From Janthinobacterium sp. SUN073 (GTDB lineage: Bacteria > Pseudomonadota > Gammaproteobacteria > Burkholderiales > Burkholderiaceae_D): a stretch of 64,000 bases of DNA. Position numbers and translations under genes: made by a program. Under the pieces are notes generated by a model. The model saw nothing but the letters and a program-made list of their open reading frames with translations, did no database searches and was not told the origin of the DNA. Shown here piece by piece: positions 17,420 through 25,655 of the stretch (positions within the stretch are counted from its first letter, which is position 1; every line of letters begins with the position of its first letter). Location of the stretch: contig NZ_JAPUBT010000001.1 in the NCBI RefSeq assembly GCF_030397665.1, forward strand, positions 555,926 through 619,925. Reading direction: 5' to 3'.

Positions 17420-17890
17420 TTACAGGAAGCGGTCGAGTATCTTCCGCGTCGTCTTGTCGATATTAAACATGTCGCGGATCAAAAAGTGGATGCCGTGGTT
17501 GTCGGCGATCAGCAGCGACGCGGCGCCGATGCGGCGGATGTCTTCCTCGCCCTTCAGCACGAACTGCGTCTCACCCCGGTCCGTATCGACGTGCCAGGTG
17601 CACGGCGTGGCGAAGCTGGAAACGCTTTTCACGCGCGCGATTTCCGGCATGAATTCGCGCCCTTCCAGTTCTTCCTGCAGCAGGCTGCGCGCCGGCTCCG
17701 GCAAGGTGTCGAGGCGCTCGATCCACGCCACTTCCTTGCCATTGCCCAGCACCAGCGAAATGCCTTCGTCGGGCGACTGGATGGGGAAGGCGCGCACGGG
17801 CGCCACGCCTTCAAAGACCTGGCCGTCTTCGGCCGTCATCACCAGCTTGCCGAAGGTGTCGCGGCTTAATGTAAAAGTTGTACTGGCCAT
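17420..17890 (-). CDS. Cyanophycin metabolism-associated DUF1854 protein
   Basis: 156 residues of the DUF1854 family, found beside cyanophycin synthetase genes in Burkholderiales. No signal peptide, membrane segment or catalytic motif is visible. Features are an early VFEGVAPVRAFPI strand-like segment, the acidic LQEELEGREFMPEI, and the C-terminal IADNHGIHFLIRDMFNIDKTTRKILDRFL. The start lies two bases after the ABC transporter stop, so the pair is one translational unit. The role is unknown; an accessory to the exporter is inferred from this linkage only. Confidence 0.85.
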   Translation of the reverse strand: MASTTFTLSRDTFGKLVMTAEDGQVFEGVAPVRAFPIQSPDEGISLVLGNGKEVAWIERLDTLPEPARSLLQEELEGREFMPEIARVKSVSSFATPCTWHVDTDRGETQFVLKGEEDIRRIGAASLLIADNHGIHFLIRDMFNIDKTTRKILDRFL

Positions 17891-17892
17891 GC

Positions 17893-20175
17893 TTATTCCT
17901 TGTCATCCAGGGCGAGTTCGTTGTTGCGCGCCTGTGCTTCGTAGAGGCGGAAATAGGCGCCCTCTTTCGCCATCAGTTCATCGTGACTGCCCACTTCGAC
18001 GACCTGGCCGCGGTCCAGCACCACCAGGCGGTCGGCCCGGTGCAGGGTCGACAGCCTGTGCGCGATGGCGATCGTCGTGCGGCCCTGCACCAGGTTGTCC
18101 AGCGCCTTCTGGATTTCTTTTTCCGTTTCCGAGTCGACCGACGATGTCGCTTCATCCATGATCAGGATGCGCGGGTCGATCAGCAGGGCGCGGGCGATCG
18201 AGATACGCTGGCGTTCGCCGCCGGACAAGCCCTGGCCACGCTCACCCACCATCGAATCGTAGCCTTGTGGCAGGCGCAGGATGAATTCGTGGGCATGCGC
18301 GGCGCGCGCGGCGGCGATGATCTCCTGGCGCGTCGCGTGCGGCTTGCCGTAGGCGATATTTTCCGCGATGGTGCCGAAGAACAGGAACGGCTCCTGCAGC
18401 ACCAGACCGATGTTGCGGCGGTAGTCGGACACGGCGAACGAGCGGATGTCGACGCCGTCGAGCAAAATCGCCCCTTCCGACACGTCATAGAAGCGGCAGA
18501 TCAGGTTGACCAGCGTGCTCTTGCCCGAACCGCTGTGACCCACCAGGCCGATCATCTCGCCGGCCTTGATGTTCAGGGTGATGCCGCGGTTGACGGCCCG
18601 GTTGCCGTAGCGGAAACCGACTTCGCGCAAATCGATGCGGCCTTCGATCTTCTCCAGTTTCACGGGGTGCGCCGGTTCCGGCACGCTCGACACGTGGTCG
18701 AGGATGTCGAAGATGCGCTTGGCGGCGGACGCCGATTTCTGCGTCACGGAAACGATGCGGCTCATGGAATCGAGGCGGCCGTAGAAGCGCGTGCTGTAGG
18801 CGATGAACGCGGTCAGCACGCCGACGGTGATTTCGCCGCGCGACAATTGCCAGATACCGAAGCACCAGATGACCAGCAAACCCATCTCCGTCAGGAACGA
18901 TACGGTGGGCGAGAACAGCGACCAGACCTTGTTCAACTTGTCGTTGACGGCCAGGTTGTGCGCGTTGGCGTCGCGGAAGCGGGCCGCTTCGCGTTTTTCC
19001 TGCGCAAACGCCTTCACCACGCGGATGCCGGGTATCGTATCGGCCAGCACGTTGGTCACTTCGCTCCACACGCGGTCGATCTTTTCAAAGCCCGTGCGCA
19101 AGCGGTCGCGCACCAGGTGGATCATCCAGGCGATGAAGGGCAAAGGCGCCAGGGTCATGATGGCCAGCCAGGGGTTCATCGACCACAGAATGACGCCCGT
19201 CATGATGATCATCAGCACGTCGGAAGCGAAATCGAGCAAATGCAGCGAGAGGAAGACGCAGATGCGGTCGCTGCCGCTGCCGATGCGCGACATCAGGTCG
19301 CCCGTACGCTTGCCGCCAAAGAATTCCAGCGACAGTTTCATCAGGTGTTCATACGTGGCCGAGCGCAAGTCGGCGCCCATGCGTTCGGACACCAGGGCCA
19401 GCACATACGTCTTGCCCCAGCCCAGCAGCCAGGCCAGCAGGGCCGAACCGAGCAAGCCGCTCATGTAGTACACCACCAGCCATGGATCGATGTGCTTGCC
19501 GTTCTGATACGGGATCAGCACATTGTCCATCAGCGGCGCCGTCAGGTAAGGCGGAATCATGTGCGCGGCAGTGCTCAGCAGCATCAGCATGAAGCCCAGG
19601 GCCAGCTGGCCACGGTAGGGATGGGCAAAGCGCCACAGGCGGAACAGGGTCCAGGTGGATGGCGGCGTGTACAGCACCTTGGCGCAGATCGGGCATTCTT
19701 CCTGCTCGGGTTCCAGCGGTGCCTTGCAGCTGGGGCACACTTCCTGCTCCGCTGCCAGCACGGGCTGGCCCGTCAGGTGGCTGTCGAGGCGCTCGACGAA
19801 CTGTTCCAGCACGCGGATGGCGTGCAGGTTCTGTCCCAGGGTGAAGCGCCACGAGGCCAGGCGGCCGTGGTCGTCGAACAGTTCCAGGTGGCCGACACCG
19901 GCGTGGTCATGGTGCGTCAGGCGCAGTCCGGGGCGGAAAGACCAGCTTTTCCAGTCGGTATCGCCCGGTGAACGGGCCAGCAAACGCTTCTCGGTGACAA
20001 CAATTATGCCTTTTGTGAAACGTAATCGCGCATCGAGGTCAACCTCAACGCTACTTAAAACGTTCTCCCCTGGAGAAAGGTTGCTCTCCACCTCCGCCAG
20101 CCAGGCTTCTGCGACAGGCGCAGGCAGCGAGTTGAGGGGAATAGTTGTTGCAGGAACACTCAGTTCAGTTGTCAT
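17893..20175 (-). CDS. Cyanophycin metabolism-associated ABC transporter (fused half-exporter)
   Basis: A 760-residue ABC exporter half-molecule with an extra N-terminal ~180 residues. That extension has a PH-like beta-rich part and a zinc ribbon (C147/C150 and C161/C164 in CPSC and CPIC). Six membrane segments follow (~185-480), then the nucleotide-binding domain: Walker A GHSGSGKST with K552, signature LSGGERQR with S651, and Walker B ILIMDEATSS. It would act as a homodimer in the inner membrane. It is divergent from the two cyanophycin synthetase genes and coupled with DUF1854. The substrate is unknown; beta-Asp-Arg or related peptides are a guess. Confidence 0.92.
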   Translation of the reverse strand: MTTELSVPATTIPLNSLPAPVAEAWLAEVESNLSPGENVLSSVEVDLDARLRFTKGIIVVTEKRLLARSPGDTDWKSWSFRPGLRLTHHDHAGVGHLELFDDHGRLASWRFTLGQNLHAIRVLEQFVERLDSHLTGQPVLAAEQEVCPSCKAPLEPEQEECPICAKVLYTPPSTWTLFRLWRFAHPYRGQLALGFMLMLLSTAAHMIPPYLTAPLMDNVLIPYQNGKHIDPWLVVYYMSGLLGSALLAWLLGWGKTYVLALVSERMGADLRSATYEHLMKLSLEFFGGKRTGDLMSRIGSGSDRICVFLSLHLLDFASDVLMIIMTGVILWSMNPWLAIMTLAPLPFIAWMIHLVRDRLRTGFEKIDRVWSEVTNVLADTIPGIRVVKAFAQEKREAARFRDANAHNLAVNDKLNKVWSLFSPTVSFLTEMGLLVIWCFGIWQLSRGEITVGVLTAFIAYSTRFYGRLDSMSRIVSVTQKSASAAKRIFDILDHVSSVPEPAHPVKLEKIEGRIDLREVGFRYGNRAVNRGITLNIKAGEMIGLVGHSGSGKSTLVNLICRFYDVSEGAILLDGVDIRSFAVSDYRRNIGLVLQEPFLFFGTIAENIAYGKPHATRQEIIAAARAAHAHEFILRLPQGYDSMVGERGQGLSGGERQRISIARALLIDPRILIMDEATSSVDSETEKEIQKALDNLVQGRTTIAIAHRLSTLHRADRLVVLDRGQVVEVGSHDELMAKEGAYFRLYEAQARNNELALDDKE

Positions 20176-20642
20176 CGTAAAGCATACTCCGGCTCGAGGC
20201 CAAGCCCTTCAGGGCGGGATTTGGGGGATGGGGCAGACGCCCGATCAATGTTTGTGTACTGCGCGATGGCGAGGTGGATGCACCAGTGGCAATTTCCTGT
20301 ATTGTATCGAATGGATGCCTGCCGGTAAGGAATGATGGCAAAACGGCGCAAAAAAATGAGCGGCCATCGACCCGCGACAAGTATACAACAGCCCGCTGTT
20401 GCGCAAATGCTCCAGCTTAGTCCGGAGTCGGTATCTTTATAACAAGTAAGGCAACATTTAGTAACAATTAGAATGACAACAGCAGCAGAATACGAGAAGC
20501 AAACGCGACAAGAGACCGCTAAAAGTGGCACACTGCGCATACCCGGGATAAAGAACCAAGCACGAGCCTGAAAAGACTCTGTAGAGCCACCATAAAGTAT
20601 CTGGCGCCCAGACGCCTGGCTTGTTATCAAGAAACCACTTAC
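20176..20642. other. 467-base divergent regulatory gap of the cyanophycin locus
   Basis: No gene was found. The gap is AT-richer than its surroundings and must hold promoters for both arms. Candidates are TATAAC at 20438-20443 and TAGAAT at 20469-20474 for the plus arm, and TACAAT (minus strand, 20301-20306) for the ABC arm. None has a convincing -35 hexamer. A short perfect palindrome GCCCTTCAGGGC lies near 20210. Confidence 0.5.
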
Positions 20643-22820
20643 ATGATCAAGAAGAAGAACATCGAATTCGTCCGCGTCACCCACTTGCGCGGCCCCAACA
20701 TCTGGACGTATCGCCCGGTGATTGAAGCCTGGGTCGACATCGGCGAACTGGAAGACTATCCATCCAATACCCTGCCCGGCCTGTACGAGCGTCTGGTGGC
20801 ATGGCTGCCCGGCATGATCGAACACCGCTGCGGCGTGGGCGAACGGGGCGGCTTTTTCGAGCGCCTGCGCGAAGGCACGTGGTCGGCCCACATCCTCGAA
20901 CACGTGGTGCTGGAACTGCAAAACCTGGCGGGCATGCGCACGGGCTTCGGCCAGACGCGCTCGACCAGCCAGCGCGGCGTCTACAAGATGGCTTTCCGCA
21001 CGCGTGAAGAGCACGTGGGCCGCGCCGCCCTGGCCGCCGCGCGCGAACTGCTGATGGCCGCCATCAACGATGAAGCCTACGACCTGGAAGCGGCCCTGGC
21101 GCCCCTGCGCGACATGGTCGATGCGCGCTGCCTGGGCCCGAGCACGGCCAGCATCGTCGATGCGGCCACCGAGCGCGGCATCCCTTCGCTGCGCCTGAAC
21201 GACGGCAACCTGGTGCAGCTGGGCCACGGCGCCGCGCAGCGCCGCATCTGGACGGCCGAAACGGACCGCACCAGCGCGATTGCCGAAGGCATCGCCAGCG
21301 ACAAGGACCTGACCAAATTCCTGCTCAAATCGTGCGGCGTGCGCGTCCCTGAAGGCAGCCTGGTGCGCAGCGCCGAAGCGGCCTGGGAAGAAGCGCAAGA
21401 CATCGGCGTGCCCGTCGTGGTGAAACCGTATGACGGCAACCATGGCCGCGGCGTGTCGCTGAACCTGATGACCGAAAGCGACGTCAAGGCCGCCTATGAG
21501 CTGGCCGCACGCAAGGGCGACAGCTCGGCCGTGCTGGTGGAAAGCTTCATCACGGGCGACGAACACCGTCTGCTCGTCGTCGGCAACAAGCTGATCGCGG
21601 CCGCCAAGGGCGAATCCTTGTGGGTCGACGGCGACGGCGTCTCGAGCGTGCTGGAACTGGTGAACACGCAGATCAATATCGATCCGCGCCGCGGCGAAGG
21701 CGAAGATTTTCCATTGGGCACCGTCAAGCCGCACGAATCGGGCGAAATCGTGCTGGAACTGCAGCGCCAGGGCATGACCGCCCTGTCCGTGCCGCAGGCC
21801 GGCCAGAAAGTGCTGATCCAGCCGAACGGCAACGTGGCCATCGACGTCACGGACGACGTGCATCCGTCCGTCGTGCATGCGGCCCTGCTCGCCGCGCGCG
21901 TGGTGGGCCTGGATATCGCCGGCATCGACCTGGTCACCACCGACATCACGCGTCCGCTGGAAGAGCAGCGCGGCGCCATCATCGAAGTCAATGCCAGCCC
22001 CGGCCTGCTGGCGCACATCAAGCCGGGCGTGGGCCAGAGCCGCCCTGTCGGCGCGGCCATCGTCGACCACCTGTTCGCCGCCGAGGAAACGGGCCGCATT
22101 CCGCTGATCGGCGTGACGGGCACGCGCGGCGCCAGCCTGATCGTGCGCATGCTGTGCAAACTGCTCAATCTGTCGGGCCTGCACACGGGCGCCGTCTGCA
22201 GCGAAGGCATGTACCTGGACCAGCGCAGAGTCGTCAGCAGCGATTGCGTGAACTGGGACGCGGGCCAGCGCCTGCTGCTCAACCGCACCGTGCAGACGGC
22301 CCTGTTCGAGAGCAATCCGCGCATGATCCTGGCCGAAGGCCTGGCCTATGACAAGTGCCAGGTTGGCATCGTCACCGACATGGGCAGTTTGGAGAGCGTC
22401 AAGGATTTCGACGTGCTCGACGATGCTGGCCTGTACAAGGCCGTGCGCAGCCAGGTCGACGTGGTGGTGCCGACGGGCGTGGCCGTGCTGAACGCCGCCA
22501 ACGCGCACGTGCTGGAACTGGCCGAACTGTGCGACGGCACGGTGACCCTGTACGCGCAGGATGGCAGCTTGCCGGCCATCGCGGCGCAACTGGCCGCCGG
22601 CCAGCGCGCCGTGTTCGTACGCGGCAACCACATCGTGCTGGCCGAAGGCGGCATCGAAACGGTCTTGCTGTGCCTGGACCTGCTGAAACCGGCCACGGCC
22701 GGCAATGTCGACAGCGTGCTGGCCGTCGCGGCCGCCGCCTGGGCCATGAACCTGCCCGTCGATCTGATCTGCGCGGGACTGCGCACCTTCGACGCGGCCC
22801 CTGGCTGCATCGGCAACTAA
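20643..22820 (+). CDS. Cyanophycin synthetase-like protein CphA' (degenerate Mur-ligase P-loop)
   Basis: 725 residues, homologous throughout to the downstream CphA but about 130 shorter. It has the N domain, an ATP-grasp domain (~220-480: VVVKPYDGNHGRGVSLN, IIEVNASPGLLAHI) and a shortened Mur-ligase-like domain. At 490-498 the P-loop reads GVTGTRGAS in place of GTNGKTT: A497 replaces the ATP-binding Lys and the Thr pair is lost. The Mur domain therefore probably cannot bind ATP. In cyanobacteria, CphA2 with an inactivated Mur domain polymerises beta-Asp-Arg dipeptides; by analogy this one may recycle dipeptide, but that is inference. The gene precedes cphA by 79 bases. Confidence 0.9.
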   Translation: MIKKKNIEFVRVTHLRGPNIWTYRPVIEAWVDIGELEDYPSNTLPGLYERLVAWLPGMIEHRCGVGERGGFFERLREGTWSAHILEHVVLELQNLAGMRTGFGQTRSTSQRGVYKMAFRTREEHVGRAALAAARELLMAAINDEAYDLEAALAPLRDMVDARCLGPSTASIVDAATERGIPSLRLNDGNLVQLGHGAAQRRIWTAETDRTSAIAEGIASDKDLTKFLLKSCGVRVPEGSLVRSAEAAWEEAQDIGVPVVVKPYDGNHGRGVSLNLMTESDVKAAYELAARKGDSSAVLVESFITGDEHRLLVVGNKLIAAAKGESLWVDGDGVSSVLELVNTQINIDPRRGEGEDFPLGTVKPHESGEIVLELQRQGMTALSVPQAGQKVLIQPNGNVAIDVTDDVHPSVVHAALLAARVVGLDIAGIDLVTTDITRPLEEQRGAIIEVNASPGLLAHIKPGVGQSRPVGAAIVDHLFAAEETGRIPLIGVTGTRGASLIVRMLCKLLNLSGLHTGAVCSEGMYLDQRRVVSSDCVNWDAGQRLLLNRTVQTALFESNPRMILAEGLAYDKCQVGIVTDMGSLESVKDFDVLDDAGLYKAVRSQVDVVVPTGVAVLNAANAHVLELAELCDGTVTLYAQDGSLPAIAAQLAAGQRAVFVRGNHIVLAEGGIETVLLCLDLLKPATAGNVDSVLAVAAAAWAMNLPVDLICAGLRTFDAAPGCIGN

Positions 22821-22847
22821 TCGGCAACAGGCAAAGCAGCACTCAAG

Positions 22848-22866
22848 CCCGGCCAGGATGGCCGGG
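22848..22866 (+). other. GC-rich hairpin between the two synthetase genes
   Basis: CCCGGCC-AGGAT-GGCCGGG forms a perfect 7-bp stem with a 5-base loop, 33 bases before the cphA ATG. No T run follows, so termination is unlikely. It could tune expression or stability of the cphA message. It also buries a competing upstream ATG at 22858. Confidence 0.45.
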
Positions 22867-22899
22867 CCCACAAGAACACAACAGGATTACGGTTTAATT

Positions 22900-25470
22900 A
22901 TGGAAGTATCTCGCGTACGAGCCTTGCGGGGCCCTAACCTCTGGAGCCACGACACCGCCGTGGAAGCCATTGTTTCCTGCACCACGCAGGAACTCGACAT
23001 CGCCCAGTTGCCCGGCTTCGAAGCCCGCCTGCGCGCGCGCTTTCCGCAACTGAGCCCGCTGCAACCGCTGGGCAATTACAACGCCGCGCCGATGGCGCAG
23101 GTGCTGGAACTGGCGGCGCTGGGCCTGCAGGCGCAAGCCGGCTGCCCCGTCACCTTCAGCCGCACCACGCCGACCCTGGAAACGGGCATCTTCCAGGTCG
23201 TCGTCGAATACTCGGAAGAAGCCGTCGGCCGACTGGCCCTGGAACTGGCGCAGCAGCTGTGCCGCGCCGCGCTCGACGATGCGCCATTCGACCTGGCCGG
23301 CGCCCTGCACCAGTTGCAGGAACTCGATGAAGACGTGCGCCTGGGGCCTTCGACGGGCGCCATCGTCAACGCCGCCGTGGCGCGCAACATCCCGTTCCGC
23401 CGCCTGACCGAAGGCAGCCTGGTGACGTTCGGCTGGGGCAGCAAGCAACGCAAGATCCAGGCCGCCGAAATGGACGGCACCAGCGCGATTGCCGAAGCCA
23501 TCGCGCAAGACAAGGAACTGACCAAGAAGCTGCTCGATTCGGCCGGCGTGCCGGTGCCGCACGGCCGTGTCGCCATCGACGCGGACGACGCCTGGGCCGC
23601 CGCCTGCGAGATCGGCCTGCCCGTCGTCGTGAAACCGAAGGATGGCAACCAGGGCAAGGGCGTCACCGTCAACGTCACCACGCGCGAACAGCTGACGGCC
23701 GCCTTCCTCGCGGCGCAGGAATTCCGCGACGACATCCTCGTCGAGCGCTACCTGCCGGGCCACGATTTCCGCTTGCTCGTCATCGGCAACAAGATGGTGG
23801 CAGCGGCCCGCCGCGACCCGCCGCAAGTGGTGGGCGACGGCCAGCACACGGTGCGCGAACTGGTCGACCAGGTCAACCTGGACCCGCGCCGCGGCAGCGG
23901 CCACGCCACCTCGCTGACGAAAATCCGCTTCGACGACATCGCCCTGGCCAGCCTGGCCAAGCAGGGTTATGTGGCCGAATCCGTACCGCCCGTGGGCCAG
24001 CGCGTGATCTTGCGCAATAACGCCAACCTGTCGACGGGCGGCTCGGCCACCGACGTCACCGTCGACGTGCATCCGGAAGTGGCGGCGCGCGCCGTCGCCG
24101 CCGCGCACATGGTGGGCCTGGACATCTGCGGCGTGGACGTGGTCTCCGAAAGCATCTTAAAACCGCTGGAAGAGCAGAACGCCGGCATCGTCGAAGTGAA
24201 CGCCGCGCCGGGTCTGCGCATGCACCTGGCGCCGTCGTTCGGCAAGCCGCGTCCCGTCGGCGAAGCCATCATCGCCGCCATGTTCGCCGAGGGCGACGAT
24301 GGCCGCATCCCCGTCGTTGCCGTCACCGGCACCAACGGCAAGACCACCACCGTGCGCCTGATCGCCCACCTGCTCACCACCTCCGGCCTGCGCACCGGCA
24401 TGACCAACACCGATGGCGTGTACATCGAAGGACGCCAGATCGACAGCGGCGACTGCAGCGGTCCGCGCAGCGCGCGCAACGTGCTGCTGCACCCTGACGT
24501 GGATGCCGCCGTGTTCGAGACGGCGCGCGGCGGCATGCTGCGCGAAGGCCTGGCTTTTGATCGCTGCCAGGTCGCCGTGGTGACGAATATCGGCGCCGGG
24601 GATCACCTGGGCCTGAACTACATCACCACCGTGGAAGACCTGGCGGTGTTGAAGCGCGTGATCGTGCAGAACGTGGCCGACAGCGGCGTGGCCGTGTTGA
24701 ACGCCACCGACCCTGCCGTGGCGCGCATGGCCAAGAATTGCAGCGGCACCGTGACCTTCTTCGCCGCCGACAAGACGCATCCCGTGATGGCCACGCACCG
24801 CGCTCAGGGCAACCGCGTGGTGTACGTGGAAGACGGCAAACTGGTCGCCGCGCAGGGCAAGGAGCGCCACGAAATCGCCCTGTCGCAAGTGCCGATCACG
24901 CGCAATGGCGCCATCGGCTTCCAGGTCGACAACGTCATGGCGTCGCTGGCCGCCGCCTGGGCCGTGGGCCTGGACTGGAAAACCATCGCGCTGGGCCTGA
25001 AAACCTTTGCCAATGAAGCCGACAATGCGCCGGGCCGCTTCAACGTATTCGACTACAAGGGTGCCACCTTGATCGCCGACTACGGCCACAATCCGGACGC
25101 CATCCTGGCGCTGGTGCAGGCCGTGGAAAGCATGCCGGCCAAGCGCCGGTCGGTGGTCATCAGCGGTGCCGGTGACCGCCGCGACGAAGACATCCGCCAG
25201 CAGACGGAAATCCTCGGCGCCGCCTTCGACGACGTGCTGCTGTACCAGGACCAGTGCCAGCGCGGCCGCGCCGACGGCGAAGTGGTGGCGCTGCTGCGCC
25301 AGGGCTTGAACGGTGCCAAGCGCACCAGCCATATCGATGAAATCAACGGCGAATTCGTCGCCATCGACAAGGCCCTGGCACGCTTGAACGAAGGCGACCT
25401 GTGCCTGATCCTGATCGACCAGGTGGAAGAAGCGCTGGCGCACATCGCCAAGCGCGTCGCCGAAGCGTAA
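22900..25470 (+). CDS. cphA: Cyanophycin synthetase
   Basis: 856 residues, standard for CphA1, which builds the storage polymer multi-L-arginyl-poly-L-aspartate from Asp and Arg with ATP. The N-terminal domain is followed by the ATP-grasp domain that ligates Asp (~200-470: VVVKPKDGNQGKGVTVN, VEVNAAPGLRMHLAPS). The Mur-ligase-like domain ligates Arg, with an intact P-loop VTGTNGKTTT (K481) and the DYGHNPDA motif. The ATG at 22900 matches the family start (MEVSRVRALRGPNLW) and has a weak AGGA 13 bases upstream. It is the second gene of the cphA'-cphA operon and ends at a strong terminator. Confidence 0.95.
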   Translation: MEVSRVRALRGPNLWSHDTAVEAIVSCTTQELDIAQLPGFEARLRARFPQLSPLQPLGNYNAAPMAQVLELAALGLQAQAGCPVTFSRTTPTLETGIFQVVVEYSEEAVGRLALELAQQLCRAALDDAPFDLAGALHQLQELDEDVRLGPSTGAIVNAAVARNIPFRRLTEGSLVTFGWGSKQRKIQAAEMDGTSAIAEAIAQDKELTKKLLDSAGVPVPHGRVAIDADDAWAAACEIGLPVVVKPKDGNQGKGVTVNVTTREQLTAAFLAAQEFRDDILVERYLPGHDFRLLVIGNKMVAAARRDPPQVVGDGQHTVRELVDQVNLDPRRGSGHATSLTKIRFDDIALASLAKQGYVAESVPPVGQRVILRNNANLSTGGSATDVTVDVHPEVAARAVAAAHMVGLDICGVDVVSESILKPLEEQNAGIVEVNAAPGLRMHLAPSFGKPRPVGEAIIAAMFAEGDDGRIPVVAVTGTNGKTTTVRLIAHLLTTSGLRTGMTNTDGVYIEGRQIDSGDCSGPRSARNVLLHPDVDAAVFETARGGMLREGLAFDRCQVAVVTNIGAGDHLGLNYITTVEDLAVLKRVIVQNVADSGVAVLNATDPAVARMAKNCSGTVTFFAADKTHPVMATHRAQGNRVVYVEDGKLVAAQGKERHEIALSQVPITRNGAIGFQVDNVMASLAAAWAVGLDWKTIALGLKTFANEADNAPGRFNVFDYKGATLIADYGHNPDAILALVQAVESMPAKRRSVVISGAGDRRDEDIRQQTEILGAAFDDVLLYQDQCQRGRADGEVVALLRQGLNGAKRTSHIDEINGEFVAIDKALARLNEGDLCLILIDQVEEALAHIAKRVAEA

Positions 25471-25491
25471 GCACCGCATCACTGCGCACGA

Positions 25492-25516
25492 GGGCGGCCT
25501 GCGGGCCGCCCTTTTT
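25492..25516 (+). terminator. Rho-independent terminator after cphA
   Basis: A perfect 8-bp stem (GGGCGGCC / GGCCGCCC) with a TGCG loop is followed by five T. It closes the cphA'-cphA operon. Confidence 0.9.
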
Positions 25517-25655
25517 CATTGCCACCGCTTTTCCGCACCAGCATGGGGCGCGCACAGCCCAAAACGCCCCGCATCGACCTTATCAGCCTGTAAATTCAGG
25601 CATGAAAATTGCTCATAAGAAAACATAAATGAGCTGACGAGAAGGTGGGGCACGC

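Noticed and set aside
17878-19971. 697-codon open frame opposite the ABC transporter
   Set aside because: Walker A, signature and Walker B are all on the minus strand; the plus frame has no motif.
20172-22871. 899-codon open frame on the minus strand opposite cphA'
   Set aside because: It mirrors codon positions of a clearly conserved synthetase in high-GC DNA; its product is low-complexity His/Ala/Gln/Asp-rich with no domain.
22858-22899. Upstream ATG for cphA
   Set aside because: It lies inside a stable hairpin and adds residues not typical of the family; the ATG at 22900 gives the normal N terminus.
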